Shown: positions 1 through 6,475, numbered from the stretch's first letter. The stretch is DNA of 6,758 bases from Terriglobia bacterium (GCA_030049455.1 JASIKV010000108.1:1-6758); one strand, 5' to 3'. The notes: a model not told the origin generated them from the letters alone. Program-made: numbers and translations.

Positions 1-3
1 CAT
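1..3 (-). other. Possible start codon of the next minus-strand gene
   Basis: The minus strand ends in ATG at 3-1. It is preceded by AAAGGG about 13 bases upstream, a weak and rather distant Shine-Dalgarno, and by an A-rich stretch. It falls three codons after an in-frame TAA (15-13). If this is a true start, 37-304 would be the spacer or leader between the lipoprotein gene and this gene. Only the first codon lies in the window. Confidence 0.25.
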
Positions 4-36
4 TTTCTTGCTTTAGCCCTTTGAAGTGATCGAGAA

Positions 37-81
37 GCTTGCGCGCCAAGCAGCACTGCGCCGCCTGGTATCCAGGGTGGC
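37..81. repeat. Cluster of abutting palindromic hairpins
   Basis: GCTTG (37-41) pairs with CAAGC (47-51) around a 5-base loop. GCAG (50-53) and CTGC (56-59) form a tight palindrome next to it. CCTGG (64-68) pairs with CCAGG (72-76) around TAT, and the stem extends past a small internal loop by GCC (60-62) with GGC (79-81). Nearly every base from 37 to 81 is in some inverted repeat. This recalls a repetitive extragenic palindrome or a structured leader for a gene starting at position 3. No T-run follows on either side. Confidence 0.4.
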
Positions 82-122
82 TGAGTCTTTAGTCTGAAAT
101 CCCGGGTCACAGCCCGCGGCCA

Positions 123-157
123 CCCCCCTCAATCCCAAGTATCCCACCCACACCCCC
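123..157 (-). other. Candidate G-quadruplex (five G-tracts on the minus strand)
   Basis: On the minus strand, runs of 5, 3, 3, 3 and 6 G (157-153, 149-147, 145-143, 136-134, 128-123) are separated by loops of 3, 1, 6 and 5 bases. This satisfies the usual rule of four tracts of three or more G with loops of 1-7, with one tract to spare. It lies ~150 bases past the lipoprotein stop, on the strand that would be in that mRNA or in the next gene's leader. Confidence 0.5.
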
Positions 158-175
158 ACAACGTTCTTATACAAG

Positions 176-194
176 GTGAGCACGTGATGCTCAC
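176..194. other. Perfect 7-bp stem-loop in the 3' flank
   Basis: GTGAGCA (176-182) and TGCTCAC (188-194) flank a 5-base loop. On the minus strand it follows the lipoprotein stop by about 110 bases and precedes the G-tract region. The sequence after it is CTTGTATAAG on that strand, not a T-run, so it is at best a Rho-independent-like 3' end or mRNA-stabilising hairpin, or a protein-binding palindrome. Confidence 0.4.
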
Positions 195-304
195 GACGCT
201 TAAGTTGCGGCGACACCATTTTTGCTTGTGACTGGGTTTACCGTCGCTGACTCAGCCGGTGGGCCGCAAGGGGATTGAATTTGGTGCGCAAAAGGTTCTG
301 CAAC

Positions 305-3300
305 TTAGGGATTGGTATTACCCGTCACTGAGCAGCTCTGAGGTGAGCCGCTGGCAGTATAAGGGCACATGATTTCCGGGGATGGAGGGCTCTGAGGACT
401 TCCGCCGGCGCCAATAGCAGTCACGTAGTAATAGTACGTTATCGCGGATGTAATGGTCTGGTTAAAGGTATCGTCGGCGAAGGTGCAGGTGATCGGGGTT
501 GTGGTCGAGCAAGCGGAGGTAGCGGACACTGGAGACGCAGACAGGAGCGTCTCTCCTCCTGAACTTGTTCCCCGGTAGATGTTGTAGCTTGCTACTCCAT
601 AGGTCGTCGAGGGGGACCATTTCAAAACGACAGTGTGCAAACCCGTGCCGGAAACGCTGAGGGTGGATGTAGTGTAGGGGCTCGTGCTGACATTGTTGAC
701 GTTATCGAGGACATTGAAGTTCGCGGAGCGGCTTCCAGCCGCACCCGGGGTGAAGGTCAGGGTATATGTGCAAGTGCCATTCGCGGCCAGAGGGCTGGAG
801 GAAACGCACGTGTTGGCCGTGGCAGCGAAGTCGCCAGGGTTGGTCCCATTAAAGGCAGGGGAAGCAGTGCCGTATATGGTCAGGGCAGTGTTTCCGCTGT
901 TTGTCAGAGTGACTGTAGTTGCTGTGGACGTTACGGTTGTGGCCTGGTTCGCGAACGCGAAGGGAAGGGGAGAGAAGGTGACTTCGGGAGCGTCGCCAGT
1001 TCCTGTCAGGCTGACAGATTGCGGGCTGGTGCTGGCAGAATCCGTAAAGGTCAGACTGGCCGAGAAACTGGAAGGACTCGCGGAGGCTGTGGTTGGCGCG
1101 AAAGTCACATTTACCACGCAACTTCCGTTTATTGCCAACTGCGTTGTTGTAGAGCACGTGGTGTAGGTAGAATTAACCGAGAATTGGCCGCTGTTGGCTC
1201 CCGTCCCCGCTGCCTGGATGCCGGAAAAGCTCAGCGCCGCGCTGCCGTTGTTGGTTACAGTGACACAATTGCTCGGACTCGTTGCCGGGCTGCACGCGCC
1301 CTGGCTGGTCTGACCCACAGGCAAAGTTCCGAAAGTGAGGCTCGAGGATGAAATCTGGAGGCCTCCCGAAGCGCCCGTACCCTGCAGAGTAACAGTCTGC
1401 GTACTCCCGGAAACCAGGCTGGCATTGTCCGTTACAGTCAGGGTGGCTGACCGTGACCCCGTGGCGCTAGGTGCAAAAGTCACCCAAATGTTGCACGAAT
1501 CGCCGCTGTTGGGATAGACGGCTAAGGACTGTGTCTGGGAGCACGCGCTGGCGCCGGTGGAAAGAGCAAAGTCTCCGGGGTTGGCTCCGCTGTTTATTTG
1601 AATACTCGAAAGGGTCAACGTATTGGCTGTGGACGTATTCGTCAAAGCGATCGCCATGGCGGTGCCCGGGGTAGTGGGGTTGGTAACGGCCTCAGAAGGG
1701 AAAACCAGGGGGTTGGGGAGGACGCTGACGGGCACAGTCACGCCCGTCCCGCTCAACATTACCGTTTGCGTCGTGGGATAGGCGTTGTCGGTGATGACGA
1801 GGTTGGCGCTTTCGGTTGTGAGCGTAGACGGGGTGAACGTCACGCTGAACGAACACGAGCTGCCTATGGCAACTGGGCCGGAGCCAGAGCCTGTGCAAGT
1901 ATTAGCCGATGACGTCGAGACGACAAAGTCGCTGGGATTTGATCCACCAGAAATCGCCAGGCTGCTGACGGTCAAAGTGGCGGTGCTGGGAGCAAGATTG
2001 CTCACGGTGACCGTGTTGGGAGCGGATGTGACACTCTGGGTCTGATTGCCGAATGACAGCGTGGAAGGCACGGAGGCTGTCGGGCCATTACCTCCGCCGC
2101 TCAAATTCACGGTTTGGATGGTGCCTGAAACCAAGTTGGTATTGTCTGTAAACGTCAAGGTAGCAGCCAGGCTGCCGGGGGTCTGGGGTGAGAAAGTGAC
2201 TGAGACTGAGCAGATAGAGCCGACGCCAAGCGAAGTCGAGCAGTTGCTGGCTTGGAATTGGAAGTCAGCCGCGCCGGATCCACCCAGGACCGGGCCGCTG
2301 AGAGTCATGGCAATGTTTCCATTGTTGGTGAGCGTAACGGTTTGGGCCGCCGTCGTCTGACCGAGGGGTTGACTGGATGAAAAGCTGAGGCTGGAGGTTG
2401 AGAGGGTGGCAATCGGAGCCTCGCCTGTGCCGGTCAAGATAACCGTTTGCGGAGTGCCCGGGGCATTATCCGCAATGCTGATCGTGGAGGAGCGGCCTCC
2501 CTCCGTATTCGGGTTAAACGTTGCATAGATCTTGCAGCTTGCCCCCGCGGCAAGCGTCTGGCCGCTGTATGTGCACTGTCCGGAGCCGGTCGCCAGGGCG
2601 AATTCGGTCGCATCCGAACTGGTGATACCGGAAATGGTCAGGGTATCGGTCCCCGAACTTCCGTTGTTGGTAACGGTAGAGACAAGCTCGGCTGTACTGG
2701 CTCCGGAATTGATGTTCTGGGCAGTAAAGTTATACGACGTGGGCGAAAGGCTGACGGAAGGACCCGTGCCCGTGCCCGAAAGGGTTATGGTTTGCGGGGT
2801 GGTGGGAAGGTTGTCTGCAATGCTGATGGAGGCGGACACGGTACCGGGACCGGAGGGCGTGAACTCCACGCTGATGGAGCAACCAGGCGTCTGCCCGGCG
2901 GTCTGAGTGGTGCCGTTGCAGGTGTTACTAACGATGGTGAAGTTGGAGGCCGCGCTCCCGGTGATAGTGACGCCGCCACTGTTGATGGTCAGATTCGTCG
3001 GACTGCCCGAGGGATTGGTGACGGTGACCGATTGAGCAGCGCTCGCAGTATTGATCGCGCTTGTAAAGGTCAGGCTTGAAGGACTGATCGAAATGCCCGA
3101 GACCCCCGAGCCTGTCAAGCTGACGGTTTGCGGAGAGTTCGGACCATTGTCTGAAATGTTGACCGTCGCCCCGTAAGCTGACACCGCAGTGGGGTTAAAC
3201 GTCATATAAATTGTGCAACTCGCGCCTACCGCTACAGTGCCCCCTGTGTACGGGCAGGCCCCAGTCCCGCTGGCAAAGGCAAAATTCGTGGGATTAGTCC

Positions 3301-6300
3301 CCGTCAGGCTGAAGTCACTCCCGGAAATGGTCAAAGGCGCGGTCCCGTTGTTAGACAATACAGCCACCGCCTCCGATGAAGTGACGCTCTGCTGATCAAC
3401 GCTGCCGAATGAATATGAAGCAGTGCTAAGAACCGCGCCCGCACCCGTTCCGTTCCCGGAGAGCGAGGGTGAAAGCGTTTGTGTACTGCCCGATTGGTTG
3501 CCGCTGTTGTCCGTTACCGTCAGGTATGCGGTGAACGATGTGGGCGTCGGCGGGTCAAACGTGACGCTTATGGTGCAGCTTGCGCCCGCGGCTAGAGTTG
3601 CTGTGGAGGCTGGGCAGTTGTTTGTCTGTAAGAAGGCCGCAGGTGTGTTATCGGTGAACCCGATGCTGCTGATGGTGAGGGCGGCATTTCCGTTGTTGGT
3701 CAATGTGGCGGTTTGGGCCGCGCTGGTTGTATCCTCGGCTTGATTACTGAAAGTCATGGTTGCTGAGGTTGTGAGAGATGCCAGGGGACCCGTCCCCGTG
3801 CCTGTGAGCGAGACGGGCGTGTTGGAAGCTGCGTTGTCAGTCACGGACAAGGAAGCCGTGAGTGAAGTCCCAGGGTTGGGAGGCGTGGCCGGCGTAAATG
3901 TTACCGTAATCGTGCAAGGAGTATTCGGAGCTACCGAGCTCGGGCAATTGCTGCTGGCGGAATAATCCCCGGAATTTGTCCCAGTAATCGATGTGCCGGA
4001 ATAGGTTAAGTTTGAGCTCCCGTTGTTGGTCAAGGTGATGGGAAGAGAAGTGTTTGATCCCAACGCCACGGCCGGGGTGAACGTGAGAGAAGTCGGGGAA
4101 AGGGTCGCAGTTGGGCCTGTGCCCGAGCCCGACACGGGGATTTGAAGGGTCGGGTTAACCGTGGAATTACTGACAATTGTCAGGTTGGTGCCGGTCACGC
4201 TCGCCGAGCTTGTGGGCGAGAAGATGACGGCAATGTTGCAACTGCTACCTGCCGCCACGGGCGTCGTGGTGCTGCAGGTTGTGCCGGTGCCTGTATTAAA
4301 CTCGCTGGCATTTGTCCCCGTCACTGAAAAGCTGGTGATACTCAAAGAAGCATTGCCGGTGTTACTGATGTTAAAGGTTTCCGGAGAAGAGGACGTTCCA
4401 ATCGTCACGCCGCCGAAGGGCCAGCTTGTGGGGCTCGCGCCGATGACAGCACCCGTGCCGGTGCCCGTTAGGGTCACAGGGGCAACAGTTTCAACGGGGC
4501 TGGTGACGGTTGGGTTGAACGATGCTGACAGGTTGTTCCCTTCGGCCAAAGGCGTAAATGTCAAATAGATGAAACAGGATTGTCCCGCATTGAGAGTAAG
4601 ATTGCTTGAACATGACCCTGTCCCCGAAGAAATTGCGAAATCAGTGTTGTTCGTGCCTGTAATGATGGCAGCACTTATGGTTCCGAGAGTCAGAGTTTCC
4701 GCAAGCGATCCGTTCGCCAGAGTAATGGTTTGAGCGGGGCTCGTGGAGTTTACGGCTTCATTCGGGAAGGTTATGGTCAAAGGCGAAATGCTGGCTGTGG
4801 AACTGGTGCCTTGTCCAGTCAACGTCACCTGCTGCGTGCTGCCTGCATTGCCGCCGTTGTTGTCGGTAAAAGTGAGCGTGCCCGTGGCCGGGCCGGTGGT
4901 TGTCGGTTCAAATTGGACGGCCACTGTGCAGGAACTGCCTGCCGTGGCGAGGGTAATTGAAGACGTAGTGGAGCACGTTGAGGCGGCGGTATTTATCAGG
5001 AAGGCTCCAGTAATTGCGATGCCGCCGCCGGTGCCGGTTTGGGCACCAGTACTGTTTACGTAGAGTGTGCTATTACCCGCATTGGTTAGAGTGACAGAAA
5101 GGGCTCCGCTCGGCGAGTTGGGAGCGGTTTGGCTTCCAAAGGCCAATGTCGTGGGGGGGGAGAGACTAACAACAGGATTCGCGCCCGTCCCCGTTCCGCT
5201 TAAGGCGTAGGTCTGCGAGTTATTCGGATTGTTAAGGGAGTTGTCATAAAAAGTCAGCGTACCCTGGACTTGGGAATCCCCCACGGGTGTAAAGGTAACT
5301 GCCACGGAGCATGTTCCATTCGGAACTATGGAGGCGGACTGTGTGCAGGTTGAGGACACAATCGTAAATGGGTTGGTGGTACCACTCGGGACGCTCACGG
5401 CTGCATTGCTGTTGATCGTTAAGTTGGTGTTCCCGGTGTTGGTAAGCGTCACGTTTTGCGACGCGCTCGTTGATCCTACCTGTGTGGAAGGAAAAGAAGT
5501 GGAAGCCGGCAGGGTCGCCTGCGGGCCGTTGCCCGTTCCTGTCAGAGCGACGGTATTCGTGCTGGCGGTAACTCCATTGTTGTTGTCGGCGACCGTGAGA
5601 GTCGCGGATTCACTGCCGATCACTGAGGGCGTGAAGGTCACGTTGACCGTGCAACTAGCCCCTGCGTTCACGGGGCTGACGCAGTTATTCGTTTGAGAAA
5701 AGTCAGCGCTGTTTGCCCCAGAAGAGATGGAAAAATTCGCTGTAATGCTCAAGGGTGCGGTGCCGTTATTGGTCAGCGTGACCGGTAGAGTGACGGGCGA
5801 CCCTACTAACTGGCCGCCGAAGGGAAGACTTTGGGCAAGCTGCACTGCCGGGGCTGTGCCAGTTCCTGAAAGCTGAATCTGTTGGGGACTGGAGGTTGCA
5901 CTGTCCGTGAAAGTCAAGATGGCGCTCCGCACCCCGGGTGCAGTGGGTGCGAACGTAACGGTAATAGTGCAGGCACCACCGCTCGCTGCAATGGTTCCAC
6001 CGCAGTTGGTGACGGTAGAACCGCCAACTGAAGTCGAGTATGTAAAGTCGGCGGGGTTTGTGCCGGAAAGGGCGATCCCGGTAACTGACAATGCCGCTCC
6101 GCCGCTGTTGGTCACCGTGGCGGATAGTGGCGCCCCGTATCCTTGTGCGGGCGGGGGGGCAACCACGACCACGTTGGGAAAGCTGAGGGTATTTGTACTC
6201 GCATTGAATCCTGCCACGGGCGTAGAGGTGACGCTGCTGCCCCCTCCACCGCCACAGGAGGCTGACCAAAGAGCGAAAAAGACACAGGTGGCGGCGAGCG

Positions 6301-6343
6301 TTAGGGCAATCCCGCGGTCACTCTGTAGTGGTCTCGTTCCCAT
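305..6343 (-). CDS. Giant surface lipoprotein with 16 choice-of-anchor-D/ASH-type Ig-like repeats and a C-terminal fibronectin type III domain
   Basis: The 2012-residue product runs from an ATG at 6343 to a TAA at 305-307 with no internal stop or frameshift. Residues 1-29 form a signal peptide (Arg4 and Arg10, hydrophobic 12-25) followed by Cys30 and five Gly, which indicates a lipoprotein. Residues ~44-1904 are 16 tandem repeats of 109-126 residues. Each contains a 'TLTNNGN-like' strand, a 'TGTNxxDF-like' segment, a Cys pair 10-16 residues apart, 'xVTFxP', usually 'TDN', and a terminal 'LTGTGTGP-like' linker. Residues ~1905-2012 resemble fibronectin type III (Trp1909, YNIYR at 1920-1924, four Tyr at 1970-1973). 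From family knowledge such repeats are ASH/HYDIN-like Ig folds in exported bacterial proteins, frequent in Acidobacteriota. I see no enzyme domain, transmembrane anchor, LPXTG or PEP-CTERM signal. A stalk or adhesin role at the cell surface is inferred. The gene stands alone here and is divergent from the frame opening at 6716. The architecture is clear; the function is unknown. Confidence 0.95.
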   Translation of the reverse strand: MGTRPLQSDRGIALTLAATCVFFALWSASCGGGGGSSVTSTPVAGFNASTNTLSFPNVVVVAPPPAQGYGAPLSATVTNSGGAALSVTGIALSGTNPADFTYSTSVGGSTVTNCGGTIAASGGACTITVTFAPTAPGVRSAILTFTDSATSSPQQIQLSGTGTAPAVQLAQSLPFGGQLVGSPVTLPVTLTNNGTAPLSITANFSISSGANSADFSQTNNCVSPVNAGASCTVNVTFTPSVIGSESATLTVADNNNGVTASTNTVALTGTGNGPQATLPASTSFPSTQVGSTSASQNVTLTNTGNTNLTINSNAAVSVPSGTTNPFTIVSSTCTQSASIVPNGTCSVAVTFTPVGDSQVQGTLTFYDNSLNNPNNSQTYALSGTGTGANPVVSLSPPTTLAFGSQTAPNSPSGALSVTLTNAGNSTLYVNSTGAQTGTGGGIAITGAFLINTAASTCSTTSSITLATAGSSCTVAVQFEPTTTGPATGTLTFTDNNGGNAGSTQQVTLTGQGTSSTASISPLTITFPNEAVNSTSPAQTITLANGSLAETLTLGTISAAIITGTNNTDFAISSGTGSCSSNLTLNAGQSCFIYLTFTPLAEGNNLSASFNPTVTSPVETVAPVTLTGTGTGAVIGASPTSWPFGGVTIGTSSSPETFNISNTGNASLSITSFSVTGTNASEFNTGTGTTCSTTTPVAAGSSCNIAVIFSPTSSASVTGTNLTIVSNSTVNPTLQIPVSGSGTGPTATLSPTSLTFTPAVALGSNTSLPITLTNNGSSNLTYSGTSITGTNSGDYSASSNCPSSVAPNTPCTITVTFTPATPPNPGTSLTASLSVTDNAASNTPVSLTGTGTGPLASLTTSATMTFSNQAEDTTSAAQTATLTNNGNAALTISSIGFTDNTPAAFLQTNNCPASTATLAAGASCTISVTFDPPTPTSFTAYLTVTDNSGNQSGSTQTLSPSLSGNGTGAGAVLSTASYSFGSVDQQSVTSSEAVAVLSNNGTAPLTISGSDFSLTGTNPTNFAFASGTGACPYTGGTVAVGASCTIYMTFNPTAVSAYGATVNISDNGPNSPQTVSLTGSGVSGISISPSSLTFTSAINTASAAQSVTVTNPSGSPTNLTINSGGVTITGSAASNFTIVSNTCNGTTQTAGQTPGCSISVEFTPSGPGTVSASISIADNLPTTPQTITLSGTGTGPSVSLSPTSYNFTAQNINSGASTAELVSTVTNNGSSGTDTLTISGITSSDATEFALATGSGQCTYSGQTLAAGASCKIYATFNPNTEGGRSSTISIADNAPGTPQTVILTGTGEAPIATLSTSSLSFSSSQPLGQTTAAQTVTLTNNGNIAMTLSGPVLGGSGAADFQFQASNCSTSLGVGSICSVSVTFSPQTPGSLAATLTFTDNTNLVSGTIQTVNLSGGGNGPTASVPSTLSFGNQTQSVTSAPNTVTVSNLAPSTATLTVSSLAISGGSNPSDFVVSTSSANTCTGSGSGPVAIGSSCSFSVTFTPSTLTTESANLVITDNAYPTTQTVMLSGTGVTVPVSVLPNPLVFPSEAVTNPTTPGTAMAIALTNTSTANTLTLSSIQINSGANPGDFALSTGASACSQTQSLAVYPNSGDSCNIWVTFAPSATGSRSATLTVTDNASLVSGSTQTVTLQGTGASGGLQISSSSLTFGTLPVGQTSQGACSPATSPSNCVTVTNNGSAALSFSGIQAAGTGANSGQFSVNSTYTTCSTTTQLAINGSCVVNVTFAPTTASASPSSFSASLTFTDSASTSPQSVSLTGTGDAPEVTFSPLPFAFANQATTVTSTATTVTLTNSGNTALTIYGTASPAFNGTNPGDFAATANTCVSSSPLAANGTCTYTLTFTPGAAGSRSANFNVLDNVNNVSTSPYTTSTLSVSGTGLHTVVLKWSPSTTYGVASYNIYRGTSSGGETLLSASPVSATSACSTTTPITCTFADDTFNQTITSAITYYYYVTAIGAGGSPQSPPSPEIMCPYTASGSPQSCSVTGNTNP
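308..631 (-). other. C-terminal fibronectin type III-like domain of the repeat protein
   Basis: Residues 1905-2012 break the ASH repeat pattern. They show the FnIII hallmarks: a Trp in strand B (KWSP, Trp1909), a 'YNIYR' strand C (1920-1924), and a late Tyr-rich strand (YYYYVTA, Tyr 1970-1973) followed by a Gly/Ser loop and 'SPPSPEI'. Four Cys (1945, 1953, 1993, 2004) could form two disulfides. The last ~20 residues, after the domain, are Ser/Thr/Asn-rich and hold no sorting signal that I recognise. In related repeat proteins a single FnIII commonly caps the array and may be a binding tip. That role is an inference. Confidence 0.8.
632..6214 (-). repeat. Array of 16 tandem protein-level Ig-like (ASH/choice-of-anchor D) repeats
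   Basis: Approximate repeat limits, in protein order, are: R1 6214-5849, R2 5848-5522, R3 5521-5177, R4 5176-4799, R5 4798-4448, R6 4447-4112, R7 4111-3785, R8 3784-3437, R9 3436-3095, R10 3094-2759, R11 2758-2414, R12 2413-2081, R13 2080-1730, R14 1729-1364, R15 1363-986 and R16 985-632. I set the limits at the 'GTGTGP-like' linker that ends each unit. The repeats are clear in protein but strongly diverged in DNA, so this is an old array and not a recent expansion. Each repeat has one Cys pair in the second half, presumably a disulfide in the exported protein. R15 has a second pair. R5 and R6 lack the late 'TDN' motif. Confidence 0.9.
6254..6343 (-). other. Lipoprotein signal peptide (signal peptidase II type)
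   Basis: Residues 1-30 show a short n-region with Arg4 and Arg10, a hydrophobic core (IALTLAATCVFFALW, residues 12-26), then S-A-S-Cys30 followed by GGGGGSS. The position of Cys30 and the flexible poly-Gly tether fit lipid modification. The lipobox is imperfect because -3 is Ser, not the usual Leu. Position +2 is Gly, not Asp, which by the E. coli Lol rule would favour the outer membrane; that rule may not hold in this phylum. Cleavage by signal peptidase I nearby is the main alternative. Confidence 0.75.
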
Positions 6344-6352
6344 ACCGGGCAA

Positions 6353-6358
6353 CTCCTC
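6353..6358 (-). promoter_or_regulatory. Shine-Dalgarno site GAGGAG that decides the start codon
   Basis: The minus strand reads GAGGAG here, 9 bases before the ATG at 6343-6341. The in-frame TTG at 6352-6350 directly abuts this motif and could not use it. The ATG is therefore the likely start, which makes the protein three residues shorter than the longest open frame. Confidence 0.8.
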
Positions 6359-6385
6359 AGCCGCGGTCTATCCTTCACAAATAGG

Positions 6386-6402
6386 TAAGCGTGCTTATAA
6401 GC
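6386..6402. promoter_or_regulatory. Operator-like palindrome: three TAAGC/GCTTA half-sites
   Basis: TAAGC (6386-6390), two bases, GCTTA (6393-6397) and TAAGC (6398-6402) lie side by side. The last two make the perfect 10-base palindrome GCTTATAAGC (6393-6402). The site is 43-59 bases upstream of the lipoprotein ATG. On the minus strand it contains TTATAA, which could act as a weak -10, with TTCAAG about 15 bases upstream as a poor -35. A repressor or activator site overlapping a promoter is possible; chance is not excluded. Confidence 0.3.
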
Positions 6403-6450
6403 AGGGAGGTTCGCCCTTGAAGTCGCGATCAGGAATCATTCTTCAGCGAA

Positions 6451-6475
6451 GGCTCTGAGGAAAAGACGGAGAGCC
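6451..6475 (-). other. Inverted repeat in the putative 5' leader of the lipoprotein gene
   Basis: GGCTCT (6451-6456) and AGAGCC (6470-6475) form a 6-bp stem with a 13-base loop, about 110-130 bases before the start codon. If transcription begins near 6532, this would be a leader hairpin. The stem is short and the loop is large, so it may be chance. Confidence 0.2.

Larger units (their letters stand above)
1..304. other. Intergenic region downstream of the lipoprotein gene
   Basis: I see no convincing protein gene across these 304 bases. A 68-codon frame at 219-13 on the minus strand is Arg-rich, has no Shine-Dalgarno and runs through the G-tract and hairpin elements, so I treat it as spurious. 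Present are a hairpin cluster (37-81), minus-strand G-tracts (123-157), a stem-loop (176-194) and the 11-base palindrome GCTGA-C-TCAGC (246-256). No stem followed by a T-run is seen after the TAA at 305 on the minus strand, so an intrinsic terminator for the large gene is not evident. Confidence 0.5.

Noticed and set aside
13..219. A 68-codon minus-strand frame in the left flank
   Set aside because: It has no Shine-Dalgarno, is rich in Arg and Ser with no recognisable domain, and is read straight through the G-tract and hairpin elements. It looks like a chance frame over non-coding DNA, though similar chance frames would recur if the element is repeated in the genome.
246..256. 11-base palindrome GCTGA-C-TCAGC as a terminator of the large gene
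   Set aside because: Its one-base centre cannot form a normal hairpin loop and no T-run follows on the minus strand.
1..304. tRNA, small RNA gene or insertion-sequence end in the left flank
   Set aside because: The hairpins do not make a cloverleaf, and I found no terminal inverted repeats, target duplication or transposase remnant.
635..1351. A 238-codon plus-strand frame, Arg/Gly/Cys-rich
   Set aside because: It overlaps the certain coding strand completely, its composition is that of a G+C-rich antisense frame, and it shows no domain or start signal.
632..6214. CRISPR-like or DNA-level tandem repeat array
   Set aside because: The periodicity of about 330-380 bases is at the protein level. 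Unit lengths vary and the DNA has diverged, with no constant repeat and spacer structure.
6350..6352. TTG as the start codon of the large gene
   Set aside because: The GAGGAG motif directly abuts this TTG and leaves no spacing, while it stands 9 bases before the ATG at 6343.
684..6458. A string of plus-strand frames of 60-183 codons, all in one reading frame, antisense to the large gene
   Set aside because: They all lie in the same phase opposite the large gene, with third positions facing third positions. Their peptides repeat motifs such as 'FPLLVSVTV', which are just the reverse complement of the repeated 'TLTNNGN' strand. This is the shadow of a low-complexity repeat gene and not a second coding layer.
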